This document shows, one piece after another, positions 17,783 through 26,944 of a stretch of 64,000 bases of DNA (within the stretch, counting starts at the first letter, position 1; each line of letters opens with the position of its first letter). The position numbers and the translations under genes were made by a program. The DNA lies in the NCBI RefSeq assembly GCF_024496085.1, contig NZ_CP101751.1, positions 3,596,001-3,660,000 of the forward strand, in the 5' to 3' direction. A model generated the notes under the pieces. That model was given only the letters and a program-made list of their open reading frames with translations. It was not told the origin of the DNA and searched no databases. This stretch comes from Flavobacterium cerinum (lineage in GTDB: Bacteria > Bacteroidota > Bacteroidia > Flavobacteriales > Flavobacteriaceae).

Positions 17783-19588
17783 ATGAAAGTGAAAAGCACT
17801 TTTTATATGGCACTCGTTGTCGGAATGATGGTACTCCCCGTTTCTGCGCAAACAAAATCAAAATTCAAAAAGGACATTTCCAAAGTCGAATCCGGACTAA
17901 TGCCGGCTGTTCGGTTTGAAGGTGAGCCTCTTTGGACTATAGACTCCCGAATGAAACATTACAATATTCCCGGAGTGAGTATTGCAGTGATCCAAAATTC
18001 TAAAGTCATCTGGAGTAAAACATATGGTTTAGCCGATATCGAATCGAAAACACCTATTACTTCCAAAACATTATTTCAGGCCGCCTCGATGAGCAAACCG
18101 GTAAGTGCATATGCAGCATTACAGGAAGTCGAAACCGGTAAATTAAATCCGGAAGCCGATGTAAATACTTATTTAAAATCCTGGAAAATTCCGGAAAACG
18201 ATTTTACAAAAGATAAAAAAGTAACCCTTAAAAATATCCTGAGTCATACAGCCGGTTTAACGGCTCATGGTTTTATGGGATACGAAGTCGGACAACCACT
18301 TCCAACATTGGTACAGGTTTTAAACGGACAACCACCGGCCAATTCTACAGCTGTTTTTGTAAATAAATTGCCAGGAACTCCTTTTCGCTATTCCGGTGGT
18401 GGCTATACCGTTATGCAACAAATGCTAATCGATATTGAAGGAAAAGATTTCCCGACCATCATGAACGAAAAAGTGTTGGCACCGCTGAATATGAAAAACA
18501 GTACTTTTTCACAACCTTTATCGCAAGCGCAATCCCAATTAGCCGCTACAGCCTATTCTCAAAACGGTGTTAAAGTTCCGGGTAAATATCATATATATCC
18601 TGAAATGGCAGCTGCCGGCTTATGGACTACGGCCGAAGATCTTGCTCAATTTGTAATTGACATTCAAAATACGCTGAGCAATAAAAGTAATATCGTCGTT
18701 TCTCAAAAAATGGCAACGGCTTTTACCATTCCTTACATCGATTCGTTTATGGGATTGGGTATTTTTCTGGAAAACAATAACGGACAGGTTTATTTTAGCC
18801 ATGGTGGCTGGAACGAAGGTTATTCCAGTAAATTCGTCGGTAGTAAAACCAATGGCAACGGAATTGTAGTTTTAACCAACACGAATAAACCTGAGTTTAT
18901 TGAAGAACTGATTCGATCGGTTGCTGCTGTGTATCAATGGCCTGATTATAATACTCCGGTCAATACGATTGTACCGTTAACCGAACAGGATTTCCGCAAT
19001 CATATCGGTCGGTATAAACGCGATAAATACGGTGTTATTACAATCTATCGTGATAAAGGAAAGCTAATGGCTATTACCAATGCTGAAGCTCCAAAAGAAT
19101 TGATCAAAGTGGGAGAAAACACCTATGCTTTACGCAATCAGAACTATAAAATCAATTTTGCGAGCAACAATAAAACCGGAATTTACGAGCTTTTAGAAGT
19201 ACTACCGGACGGCACTGTTCAATCGGAAAATCAAAGACTGAATGCCGATCAGAAAACACCTTTCGAACTAATCCAACAAGGTGATTTTGATAAAGGTGTA
19301 GCTGCTTATCAAAAGGCTAAAACCGATGATCCGAATCACGCCTTGCTTTCTGAAGATTATCTGAACAGAGTCGGTTATACCTTACTTGAACAAAAGGAAT
19401 ATACCAAAGCCATCGCTATTTTCCGTTTGAATATTGTACTGTATCCCAATAGTGAAAACGTATATGACAGCTTAGGAGAAGCTTTTCTATTAGATGGTCA
19501 AAAGGATAAAGCCAAACAGTATTATCAAAAAGTTCTGGAAATCAATCCTAAAAACGAAAATGCCGCAAAAATTTTAAAAACATTATAA
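17783..19588 (+). CDS. Serine hydrolase (class C beta-lactamase fold) with C-terminal TPR repeats
   Basis: The 601-residue secreted protein has a signal peptide ending VSAQ. Its beta-lactamase/penicillin-binding-like domain covers about residues 45-390, with the SxxK nucleophile motif Ser102-Met-Ser-Lys105, a YSGGGY tyrosine motif near 203 and an HGGW third motif near 340. A small beta domain follows, then about two TPR repeats (residues 490-600) ending in NPKNENAAKIL. Such fusions may act on peptides, esters or cell-wall fragments; the substrate cannot be read from sequence. A TATTTTTG element at 17754-17761 is a likely -7 box, 22 bp before the ATG. A hairpin terminator follows. Confidence 0.9.
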   Translation: MKVKSTFYMALVVGMMVLPVSAQTKSKFKKDISKVESGLMPAVRFEGEPLWTIDSRMKHYNIPGVSIAVIQNSKVIWSKTYGLADIESKTPITSKTLFQAASMSKPVSAYAALQEVETGKLNPEADVNTYLKSWKIPENDFTKDKKVTLKNILSHTAGLTAHGFMGYEVGQPLPTLVQVLNGQPPANSTAVFVNKLPGTPFRYSGGGYTVMQQMLIDIEGKDFPTIMNEKVLAPLNMKNSTFSQPLSQAQSQLAATAYSQNGVKVPGKYHIYPEMAAAGLWTTAEDLAQFVIDIQNTLSNKSNIVVSQKMATAFTIPYIDSFMGLGIFLENNNGQVYFSHGGWNEGYSSKFVGSKTNGNGIVVLTNTNKPEFIEELIRSVAAVYQWPDYNTPVNTIVPLTEQDFRNHIGRYKRDKYGVITIYRDKGKLMAITNAEAPKELIKVGENTYALRNQNYKINFASNNKTGIYELLEVLPDGTVQSENQRLNADQKTPFELIQQGDFDKGVAAYQKAKTDDPNHALLSEDYLNRVGYTLLEQKEYTKAIAIFRLNIVLYPNSENVYDSLGEAFLLDGQKDKAKQYYQKVLEINPKNENAAKILKTL

Positions 19589-19595
19589 AAGCAAC

Positions 19596-19625
19596 AGCCT
19601 TCGTATTTCCGGAGGCTATTTTATT
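19596..19625 (+). terminator. Rho-independent terminator after the serine hydrolase gene
   Basis: An 8-bp stem with one G-U pair (AGCCTTCG with CGGAGGCT, 19596-19603 and 19610-19617) around a 6-nt loop is followed directly by ATTTTATTTTG. It lies 8 bp after the stop codon. Confidence 0.75.
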
Positions 19626-19686
19626 TTGTTTTTTATCAAATGTTAAATACATTCTGAAACCGAAACGCTAGTTTTACACCAAAAAA

Positions 19687-20088
19687 ATGGCAGGAGAAAC
19701 CAACTTAACTGTATTACTCGAAAACATGGAACCGGTTTTAAATCCGGGAGCGTATGTTTTCTGTAAAACGACTCATTTAAACCGAATTCCGGATATCGAT
19801 CAACTGTTGTTTATTTTTAGAGAAACAGAAGCGATTACAATCGTTTTGGAAAAATCGATAGCTGATCAATGGAATCTGGAATACGATTATATTGCTTCCT
19901 GGATTACACTCAATATACATTCAGCACTGGAAGCTGTTGGATTAACCGCTGCTTTCGCTGATGCGCTAAAACAGGAAAACATAAGTTGTAATGTTGTAGC
20001 GGCGTATTTTCACGATCATATTTTTGTCAACCAAAACGATGCGGTTAAAGCCATTGAAGCGCTAAAAAAACTTAGCATTAAAAAGTGA
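19687..20088 (+). CDS. ACT domain-containing protein
   Basis: The 133-residue cytoplasmic protein resembles the short two-ACT-domain family (ACT_3/ACT_7 type, formerly DUF2241). Seen here are MAGETNLTVLLENM at the start, then PGAYVFC, and ASWITLNIHSALEAVGLTAA read across the second beta-alpha unit. It ends with VAAYFHDHIFVN and an EALKKL helix. ACT domains bind small ligands such as amino acids, and this family has no assigned ligand. It converges with the MgtC gene 12 bp away. Confidence 0.8.
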   Translation: MAGETNLTVLLENMEPVLNPGAYVFCKTTHLNRIPDIDQLLFIFRETEAITIVLEKSIADQWNLEYDYIASWITLNIHSALEAVGLTAAFADALKQENISCNVVAAYFHDHIFVNQNDAVKAIEALKKLSIKK

Positions 20089-20100
20089 TCTCAATAAAAA

Positions 20101-20745
20101 TCAGGCATTTAAAATCTCGACATTAAAAAAGAATTCGTCCATTAAAAAAGCGAGGTTCAACGACTCCATTTTTCTTTCATTGGCATGAATTTCCCAACTG
20201 AGCGTAATCTGATTTCCTGCTTTTTGTTGTACAATAAGTCTGGATTTTACGGCATACGCACTAAAAAGATCTTTACAACGGGTATGTCCGTCTTCACTTT
20301 TATCGAATGTAACATGAATGATCCGATGTTGGTTTATCCGATCTATTTTTTCTTGTAAATAAGTCAGTGTAGTCAGTACAATCAGTATCAGAGTACCGCC
20401 AAAGGCAGCGATTTGATAATGTCCGGCGCCGATTCCCATACTAATTGCCGCAACTGACCAAATCGTTGCAGCAGTCGTAATCCCGTTGATATGATTATCG
20501 GCTCGAAATATAACACCGGCACAGAGAAATCCCAAGCCGGTTACAATATTGGATGCAATTCGGTCGGGATTGGCCTCACCACCTATCATAACCGACATTA
20601 CCGTAAAAAAGCAGGCGCCTATAGAAATCAGGATAGTGGTCCGAAAACCGGCTGCTTTTCCCCGGTATTCCCGCTCGGCTCCGATTATAGCGCCCCAGAT
20701 AACCGCTATAATAAAACGCAACATAATTTCTATTTCAATCGTCAT
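20101..20745 (-). CDS. MgtC/SapB family membrane protein
   Basis: The 214-residue protein has about five membrane helices in the first 140 residues, with the family hallmarks WGAIIGAEREYRGKAAGFRT at 18-37 and NIVTGLGFLCAGVIF around 66-80. An ACT-like cytoplasmic C-terminal domain of about 75 residues follows. MgtC-like proteins modulate F-type ATPase or magnesium/acid stress responses in other bacteria; many homologues in Bacteroidota are uncharacterised. It is a single gene on the minus strand. No magnesium riboswitch was seen upstream. Confidence 0.9.
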   Translation of the reverse strand: MTIEIEIMLRFIIAVIWGAIIGAEREYRGKAAGFRTTILISIGACFFTVMSVMIGGEANPDRIASNIVTGLGFLCAGVIFRADNHINGITTAATIWSVAAISMGIGAGHYQIAAFGGTLILIVLTTLTYLQEKIDRINQHRIIHVTFDKSEDGHTRCKDLFSAYAVKSRLIVQQKAGNQITLSWEIHANERKMESLNLAFLMDEFFFNVEILNA

Positions 20746-21036
20746 ATGCGCTTGTTTTTATTGAATGATCATCTAATAAATAAGGTTTACACTTCCGAAT
20801 AACATATTACATTATAAACACTTACCTGTAAATTTACTAAAAATAGTAATGCATTATTTACAAAAATATTCCGGAAACCGTTTTGCTTTTTTCTGGTTCT
20901 CATAGTATAAAATGAAAGAGTAAGGACTATAAAACAGCTAAAAATAAGAGTGCTTAACACTATTCAAAAAATGAATTGCTAAATTTGAAATAGCAACTGC
21001 TCGAAAATGAAGCATTGAAATAACTATTACCTTGAT

Positions 21037-21414
21037 ATGATACCTATGACTCAAAAAGAAATGGCGCAGGATTTTTTACAACTTGCAGCAAAAGGAAAGG
21101 CAAAAGAGGCTTTTCAATATTATATCGGAAGTGATTTTATTCATCATAATGCTTTTTTTAAAGGCGACGGCACAACTTTAATGCACGCAATGGACGAAAA
21201 TGCCCGAAATAATCCGGATAAAGTTTTTGAAATTCAAAGAGCATTGGAGGACAATGATCTTGTTGCGGTACATTCCAGAGTACGCCAAACACCAGATGAT
21301 ACCGGTGCCGCTGTCATCCATATTTTTCGTTTCTATAATGATAAAATTGTAGAACTATGGGATTTCGGACAAGCTGTTCCGAATACTATGATAAATGAAA
21401 ACGGAATGTTTTAA
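21037..21414 (+). CDS. SnoaL-like / NTF2-fold protein
   Basis: The 125-residue protein has the alpha+beta cone fold of SnoaL-like polyketide cyclases and NTF2-family proteins. It has an N-terminal helix pair, then DFIHHNAFFKGDG, a beta strand DLVAVHSRVRQ and a terminal VELWDFGQAVP strand. Paired histidines and tryptophan line the presumed pocket. Most such single-domain proteins in Bacteroidota have no known substrate. It may start at 21037 or at the ATG three codons later. It stands alone. Confidence 0.8.
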   Translation: MIPMTQKEMAQDFLQLAAKGKAKEAFQYYIGSDFIHHNAFFKGDGTTLMHAMDENARNNPDKVFEIQRALEDNDLVAVHSRVRQTPDDTGAAVIHIFRFYNDKIVELWDFGQAVPNTMINENGMF

Positions 21415-21757
21415 TCACTAACTAACTTCCGGTTCTTTTTTTCCTTTCTTTCTCTATGCTCTTTAGTGATCTTGATGCCGTTTTTCCAATTCTTACTTAC
21501 TCATTACTTCACCCTGAAAGCGAAACATCTATCGTAATATCTGTTATTTTTACTAATAATTCCGGGTAATGCTTTCTATCTTGACTCATTGAAAAAATAT
21601 ATCCTATAATTTAAAATTATCGCATCAAAAACAGAAATATACCCGCTATCTCTCCTTTAAAATTGATAAGTTTGCGTACTAAAAAAATATTTAGCTTTTT
21701 ACTTACAAAAAAACCAAAATATCACACTAACAATCAATTATTTAAAACCAATCAACC
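21415..21757. other. Intergenic region with a -7-like element
   Basis: This 343-bp AT-rich gap contains TAAGTTTG at 21667-21674, an exact TAnnTTTG match, 84 bp upstream of the DUF5694-like gene. No TTG lies at the expected -33 distance. I saw no other gene, hairpin or repeat in it. Confidence 0.4.
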
Positions 21758-22588
21758 ATGAAAACCTTCTGGGCTATCTGTTTTATTTTAATCTCCTTTT
21801 TTGGTTTTAGCCAGGAAAAAATCAATGTGCTGCTTATCGGTACTTATCATTTTAATAATCCGGGACATGATGCCGTAAAAATGAAAGAACGAAATATCCT
21901 GACACCAGAAAGTCAGAAAGAATTGGAGCAGCTAACTGATTTGATCAAGAAAAAATTTAACCCGGATAAAGTTTTTGTTGAAAATGTTTATGCCAAGCGG
22001 GAAGGCTTAAACGATATGTATCAGAAGTACCTTAAAAACGAAAAAATGTATAATCCCGATACTTTAAAAAATGATTTCCGGAAGCGTTTTTACAGTGAAA
22101 ATGAAATGTTTCAGTTGGGTTTTCGTCTGGCTAAAAAAGCCAAAAACAAGGCTATTTATTCGATTGATGATCGTCTGGAATTTCGCTACGACAAGGTGAT
22201 GAAACGAGTTAAGGAAGATGAAAAACTAAACAAAAAATTCGAGGCTCTTTTATCGGAATCCGGTAAAAACATGAATGAGTGTATGACCCAACCTAACCTA
22301 AAAGAGGTACTAATCTGTTTGAACAATGAAGAACAGGCCAAACGAAACAAAGGATTTTATATCAACTTTGTCAATGCATTAGATCCCGAAGAGCGATTTG
22401 GTTCTACTTTAGTTGCCGACTGGTACAAAAGGAACTTGACTATGTATTCGTATTTCCAAAATCAGGTAGCTGATACCGATAAAAATGTGGTTATTCTGGT
22501 TGGAGTCGGACATTCCTCGATGCTGAAAGATTTTATTCTGCATGATGCCCGTTTTAATCTTATCGAATTTAAGGACTTATATAATTAA
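21758..22588 (+). CDS. DUF5694-like secreted protein (TraB/GumN-like fold)
   Basis: The 276-residue protein begins with a signal peptide (MKTFWAICFILISFFGFSQ). The first strand, INVLLIGTYHFNNPG, and the late VVILVGVGHSSML stretch are the hallmarks of DUF5694. They resemble the GxxH...GxxH pairs of TraB/GumN/ChaN-like proteins, some of which bind haem or metals. Two conserved histidines fall in those motifs (H in TYHF and in VGHSS). The exact role is unknown. A bidirectional hairpin follows, shared with the convergent serine hydrolase gene. Confidence 0.8.
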   Translation: MKTFWAICFILISFFGFSQEKINVLLIGTYHFNNPGHDAVKMKERNILTPESQKELEQLTDLIKKKFNPDKVFVENVYAKREGLNDMYQKYLKNEKMYNPDTLKNDFRKRFYSENEMFQLGFRLAKKAKNKAIYSIDDRLEFRYDKVMKRVKEDEKLNKKFEALLSESGKNMNECMTQPNLKEVLICLNNEEQAKRNKGFYINFVNALDPEERFGSTLVADWYKRNLTMYSYFQNQVADTDKNVVILVGVGHSSMLKDFILHDARFNLIEFKDLYN

Positions 22589-22622
22589 TTGTCTGACTGA
22601 AAGATTCTCGTATCCCAATAAA

Positions 22623-22647
22623 AAAACCCGGTTATAAGCCGGGTTTT
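22623..22647. terminator. Bidirectional terminator between convergent genes
   Basis: Perfect 9-bp arms AAAACCCGG and CCGGGTTTT flank a 7-nt loop. T-rich tracts lie on the 3' side of both strands, so it should end both the DUF5694-like gene and the minus-strand serine hydrolase gene. Confidence 0.85.
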
Positions 22648-22668
22648 CTATTTTATTCTATTATGTTT

Positions 22669-23988
22669 TTACTCTTTTGTAAAGCGAAACGCTCCTCCTC
22701 TTTGTTTTAACAACATCGTTTTTTCAGTCGGATTAAACTCTAAAACAACTCCGGCTTTTTCAAACTTAAACTGATCTTTGGCAGCAGCTTCCAATGCGAT
22801 TGTAGGTTGCCCGGGCGTTTGCAATTGAAGTACGCCGTTTTCTTTTACAACGGTCATTTTTACCGGAATTTCTGTCGACGCATAGGTTCCCAGATATTGA
22901 TCCAGATCTTCAGGTTTTACGGTATAAGTTGTAAACTCCGGAATAGCAAAAGGCTCTTTAAAAATGGCTTGTAATGCGGTAAGCGCAATCGTATTATTAC
23001 TGTAATTCGTTCCGTTTGATGTCATTGCAAAGGAGAAATCACCGTCACTATAATACGTAAATGTATTATTAAATCCATCGATATTTCCGGCATGTCCGTA
23101 ACCGATTTTATCATTAAACGGCATTCGGAACAAACCTTTTCCGAATTTATCCTGAATGGTTTTCATCGCTTCTACACTTTCTTTTTTTAGTAATTTCCCT
23201 TTAAACAGCGCTTCGCTCAGTTTTAGCAAATCGCCGGGAGTTGAAACAATACCTCCGGCTCCCATCGGGATTGAAATATCCGTTTCCGGTCTGACCTTCC
23301 AATTTCCTTCATAATTATAGGATTTACATTCGTTATTCTGCGTATTGATTTTACCCCCTAAATAGGTATTCTTCATTCCAAGCGGTTGGGTAATCTCATT
23401 TTTTAATAGATCCGAATACTTTTTTTGGAAAGTTTTCTCTAAAATATATGTCAGCAATACATAATTGGAATTACAGTATTCTGCTTTAGTATCCGGTTCA
23501 AAATCAGTTCCGCCTTTTGCAATTCCGGCGACCATTTCTTTTTCGGTCATCGTTTTGGTATTCCAATCATAATAATCATCGTCATCCGTAAAATCATGTA
23601 GTCCGCTTCGATGACTTAACAATTGTCCGATTGTAATTTTACCCGCATTTGGAATTGTCGGGAAAAACATTTCAATTGTTTGATTTAATGTCAGCTTTTT
23701 ATTTTCAATGGCTTTAAAAACCAAAATTGAGGTAAAAGTTTTAGAAATTGAACCGATTCGATATTTCGAGTTTTCATTGGCTTTTAATTTATTTTCGACA
23801 TCCGCAAAGCCAACCGTTTTTGTATAGATTCGCTGTCCGTTTTGCGAAATAGCTACGCTCCCCATAAACTTATTATTCGCTTCTAATGTTTGAAAATACA
23901 AATCCAGTTTTTGTGTATCCATTTTTTGCGACCACGCCAATGCGGTAACAAAAAGGCCCAGTAAACAGGCCTTATAGTTCTTTTTCAT
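22669..23988 (-). CDS. Secreted serine hydrolase (class C beta-lactamase family)
   Basis: The 439-residue protein has a signal peptide and a beta-lactamase-fold hydrolase domain. The nucleophile motif is Ser80-Ile-Ser-Lys83, the tyrosine motif is Tyr171-Cys-Asn173, and GYGHAGN near 310 is the third motif. A C-terminal beta domain of about 90 residues follows. It is the last gene of a PadR-HAAS-hydrolase operon, 10 bp after the HAAS gene. That suggests repression by PadR and a membrane or envelope stress input. It may act as a D-aminopeptidase, esterase or peptidase, and the substrate is not evident. Confidence 0.9.
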   Translation of the reverse strand: MKKNYKACLLGLFVTALAWSQKMDTQKLDLYFQTLEANNKFMGSVAISQNGQRIYTKTVGFADVENKLKANENSKYRIGSISKTFTSILVFKAIENKKLTLNQTIEMFFPTIPNAGKITIGQLLSHRSGLHDFTDDDDYYDWNTKTMTEKEMVAGIAKGGTDFEPDTKAEYCNSNYVLLTYILEKTFQKKYSDLLKNEITQPLGMKNTYLGGKINTQNNECKSYNYEGNWKVRPETDISIPMGAGGIVSTPGDLLKLSEALFKGKLLKKESVEAMKTIQDKFGKGLFRMPFNDKIGYGHAGNIDGFNNTFTYYSDGDFSFAMTSNGTNYSNNTIALTALQAIFKEPFAIPEFTTYTVKPEDLDQYLGTYASTEIPVKMTVVKENGVLQLQTPGQPTIALEAAAKDQFKFEKAGVVLEFNPTEKTMLLKQRGGAFRFTKE

Positions 23989-23998
23989 AGTAATCTTT

Positions 23999-24598
23999 TT
24001 ATTTTAAGGTTCTTTTTAATCGAAGTAATAAAGTAATCAGTACGTAGAAAATGACAGCCAATACAAGCATCAACGGGATAAATCCATTTCCTAACTGTTC
24101 ATATTCGGTATGCGTAATTCCGTTATCGCGGTAATAACCCAGAATAAAAACAGTATCAGGTCGATAAAAGAAACCTACATTTTGCGGATCAACGAGTTTA
24201 GCGACAATTAAAAACAAGAAACTGAATAACATCAGATACAGAATCGCAAAAATCACATATGCTATTCCGTTACCGATATTCAAGGCCAATGCTTTAGCGA
24301 CTTGCAACGGATTGAATGTACGGGTTGCTTCGTCTAATTTTTTCTCAGCCACCAATGGTTTTAAAAAGACTTCCGGTTGACCTAATTTTTCCAGGATATC
24401 CAATAATCGGGTTATTTCTTCCTGTCCGGTGTCAGAATCCGAGATCAGGCTTTCATAGATATGACTGTTGATTTCCAGTAAAACTTCCTGTTGGTTTTCA
24501 TTATTCAATGCTTTTACAGCCTTTTGAATCCGGGCGATATAATCCAGGTAAATTCGTTTGGAATTCGGATCCCGGAAGGTTATTTCTTTAAACTTCAT
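23999..24598 (-). CDS. HAAS domain membrane protein
   Basis: The 199-residue protein has an N-terminal helical HAAS signalling domain (about 15-90), in which YLDYIARIQKAV and LEINSHIYESL are recognisable. Two membrane helices follow, near 105-135 and 170-192, separated by a short external loop. HAAS proteins commonly sit beside PadR regulators and are thought to relay membrane state. It overlaps the PadR gene by 4 bp and precedes the serine hydrolase gene by 10 bp. The function of this subfamily is inferred from context. Confidence 0.8.
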   Translation of the reverse strand: MKFKEITFRDPNSKRIYLDYIARIQKAVKALNNENQQEVLLEINSHIYESLISDSDTGQEEITRLLDILEKLGQPEVFLKPLVAEKKLDEATRTFNPLQVAKALALNIGNGIAYVIFAILYLMLFSFLFLIVAKLVDPQNVGFFYRPDTVFILGYYRDNGITHTEYEQLGNGFIPLMLVLAVIFYVLITLLLRLKRTLK

Positions 24599-24927
24599 AT
24601 TAAATTAAGCGTTGTATTGAGGCTGTCCCAATAGTTTTTCATTTCGTTTACAGTATGCATTCCCAGCTTGGTAATGGTATAATATTTCCGGGGAATGCCC
24701 GACTCCTGCTCTACCCATTTTGAAGCTACCAGTTCTTCTTTTTTTAATCGGTTCATCAGCGGATAAAGTGTTCCCTCTGCGATTTCGATTTGCGTTCTTT
24801 TTTTAATCTCATTGATTAAATCATACCCGTAGTATTCCTTTCCGTCTTTCAAAATACTAAGCACCAGGAAAGACAAAGTACCTTTCTTGAGTTGCGATAT
24901 CCATTTGGTTGTAAAATCCTCATTCAT
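24595..24927 (-). CDS. PadR-family transcriptional regulator
   Basis: The ATG at 24927 (MNEDFTTKW) is chosen over 24963, because the extra 12 residues are hydrophobic and atypical. The 110-residue protein is a winged-helix PadR repressor: FLVLSILKDGKEYYGYDLI is helix one and two, AEGTLYPLMNRLKKEELV is the recognition helix, and RKYYTIT is the wing. It starts an operon with the HAAS protein and a serine hydrolase, and probably represses its own operon. Confidence 0.92.
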   Translation of the reverse strand: MNEDFTTKWISQLKKGTLSFLVLSILKDGKEYYGYDLINEIKKRTQIEIAEGTLYPLMNRLKKEELVASKWVEQESGIPRKYYTITKLGMHTVNEMKNYWDSLNTTLNLI

Positions 24928-25061
24928 AGGACAAATATAAAAACAAAACACATAGCATAACAAAGTATATAGTTAAAAAATATATTTAAAAAATCAAACA
25001 ACTAATAATCAATAAATTAATTTAAAAATAAATTTCTCAGCAGTGTGATATAGATATAAAA

Positions 25062-25089
25062 AACTCCGACTAATTTACTAATCGGAGTT
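25062..25089 (-). terminator. Rho-independent terminator of the TPR protein gene
   Basis: Arms AACTCCGA (25062-25069) and TCGGAGTT (25082-25089) flank a 12-nt loop. On the minus strand the stem is followed by TTTTTATATC. It lies 27 bp beyond the stop at 25117. Confidence 0.7.
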
Positions 25090-25116
25090 ATAATAAAGGT
25101 TCAAAAATGGACTATT

Positions 25117-26031
25117 TTATCCTTTCTTGCTTTCTAAAATCGTACGGGCATTTTCATTTTCCGGATTTAATTCCAATGATTTTTTATATGCTTTTATTGC
25201 CTTTTTAGTTTGTCCGGTTAACATTAGTACTTCACCGTAGCTATCGTAAGTATTAAATCCTTTCGGATATAATTCGGTATTCAGTTTAAAGATCTTTAAA
25301 GCGTCTTCATTTTTGCCCGACTGTAACAATTCGTATCCGAAGGTATTCACACTTTCTTCACTGATATTGTATTCGGATTCTTTTCCTCTTTTAAATTCTT
25401 GCTTTATCAGTTTGATAGTCGGATCGACAGCCTTAGTTGTGTTATAATAAGACGGTATCGATTTCAGATTCATCGTTCTAATCTTTTCTTCCTGTTCGGC
25501 CAATGTTTCCACTTTATAATATTTACGTTGTGCGTCGGTAACTTTGGTCGGATCGATTTTATAACGTTCCCATTTGGCATCCGGTCCGTTCTTTTTGGTA
25601 AACTGCGTACCGTAAATCTGCGGTTCGCCTCTACGCATCAAATCACGATCGACAGCTGCAGCATACCACCATTTATTTAATGTTTCGTCAAGTTGTATGG
25701 CTTTTTCAAAACTTTTAACAGCCATAGCCGAATCGATTGTATCGCTACCATGTTGAAATACGATTCCGGCATTCAGATAGTCTTTAGCTGTTTTTACTTT
25801 TTCCTCTTTAAAAAGTTGAAATACCCGTTCCCGTCTGGCTTTGTCTTCTTTACTTAAAATATTCCAGTCGATGTTTTCACTTTTTCGGGCATTTTGATCA
25901 TCATCAGCCATTTTCTGTAATTCCGGGTTATCCTGACTTTGTGAAAAAGCAGTTGCCGATAATAATAACAGCATAATTACCCCTAAACCCGTTTGTTTTG
26001 TGATGCGCAACGGCATTTTCAATAGTCGCAT
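25117..26031 (-). CDS. Secreted TPR protein, DUF6624-like
   Basis: The 304-residue protein has a signal sequence reaching SATAFSQ, after an unusually long charged start (MRLLKMPLRITK). The middle part (about 40-190) resembles DUF6624 (MADDDQNAR, then WWYAAAVDRDLMRRGEPQIYG split across a helix turn). The C-terminus has about two TPR units ending NPENENARTIL. It is strikingly similar at its very end to the TPR tail of the serine hydrolase at 17783, which suggests exchange or common origin of this tail. It is monocistronic; the function is unknown. Confidence 0.75.
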   Translation of the reverse strand: MRLLKMPLRITKQTGLGVIMLLLLSATAFSQSQDNPELQKMADDDQNARKSENIDWNILSKEDKARRERVFQLFKEEKVKTAKDYLNAGIVFQHGSDTIDSAMAVKSFEKAIQLDETLNKWWYAAAVDRDLMRRGEPQIYGTQFTKKNGPDAKWERYKIDPTKVTDAQRKYYKVETLAEQEEKIRTMNLKSIPSYYNTTKAVDPTIKLIKQEFKRGKESEYNISEESVNTFGYELLQSGKNEDALKIFKLNTELYPKGFNTYDSYGEVLMLTGQTKKAIKAYKKSLELNPENENARTILESKKG

Positions 26032-26106
26032 GTTTTCGATTTTTAATATTATGCAGCAAGTTTAGCTGTTTTATATTCGCTAAACTTGTAAAAATGGGAC
26101 ATTGTA

Positions 26107-26916
26107 TTATTTTTCAAAATGCCAGAATGTATCTTGTTCTCCCAATAACGTTCCTTTATTAAAAAATTGTTTCGGAGAATGCTGTGTGAGTTTTTCAAAT
26201 ACTTTATTCAGATGTGCCTGATCACTAAAATTATATTCATGAGCCAATGCAGTAAAACTTTTATTATTATTGGCAAAAAGTTTATGCTCCATAACCTTTC
26301 TAAAAAGTACGATTTGCTGAAATTTCTTTAACGACACTCCAAAATGGGCTTTAAAAACCCGTACCAAATGCCGCCGACTCGTTTGAAGTTCCTGTGCCAT
26401 GGCCTCAATTGAAAAATCCTCATAATGTTTAAAAATATAAGAAATCGAACGGGTTAAAATCGTATTTTCGAAAGGGATATGGCGCTCTGTAAGGTATTTA
26501 TCCAGTAAATCCGTCAATACGGTTGTATCTTCGGTTTCGAAAAGGGATTGCATTTCACTTGCCGTAAAAAAATCATAATCTGTGATATAGCCTGAAAAAT
26601 TACAGCGGTAAAATTGTTCGACTCCTAACGGATTAAACACAATAACAATTCGATGCAGTTCGCCGAGCTGCCGCACCTGCATCACATTTTCCCGGATGGG
26701 TGTAAACATTTGAAGCGGCTTAACCGTTTTATCGAAAACCATTGTTCCGTCTGGCATTCTCGTATGCGCCCGATAAAGAGAAATTACATTATTATAATGC
26801 GGAAAACAGGTAAATTCGGTTTTTATATTATCCGGTTTACTATCAATGTAATAATAATCGACATATTTTGCTATTACGGGATTTTTCGGCTTAAAGGTTT
26901 CAAAAACTGTTGTCAT
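26107..26916 (-). CDS. AraC-family transcriptional regulator
   Basis: The 269-residue protein has an N-terminal ligand-binding-like region of the DUF6597 type (FETFKPKNPVIAKYVDYYY). The C-terminal double helix-turn-helix of AraC proteins lies at about 165-262, including ALAHEYNFSDQAHLNKVF and FTQHSPKQF-like signatures (actual reading KLTQHSPKQFF). It is probably an activator with a small-molecule input. Its targets are not visible; the DUF1801 gene 28 bp upstream may be cotranscribed. Confidence 0.88.
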   Translation of the reverse strand: MTTVFETFKPKNPVIAKYVDYYYIDSKPDNIKTEFTCFPHYNNVISLYRAHTRMPDGTMVFDKTVKPLQMFTPIRENVMQVRQLGELHRIVIVFNPLGVEQFYRCNFSGYITDYDFFTASEMQSLFETEDTTVLTDLLDKYLTERHIPFENTILTRSISYIFKHYEDFSIEAMAQELQTSRRHLVRVFKAHFGVSLKKFQQIVLFRKVMEHKLFANNNKSFTALAHEYNFSDQAHLNKVFEKLTQHSPKQFFNKGTLLGEQDTFWHFEK

Positions 26917-26944
26917 GATTCAAAACGAATCTATATTTATACTA

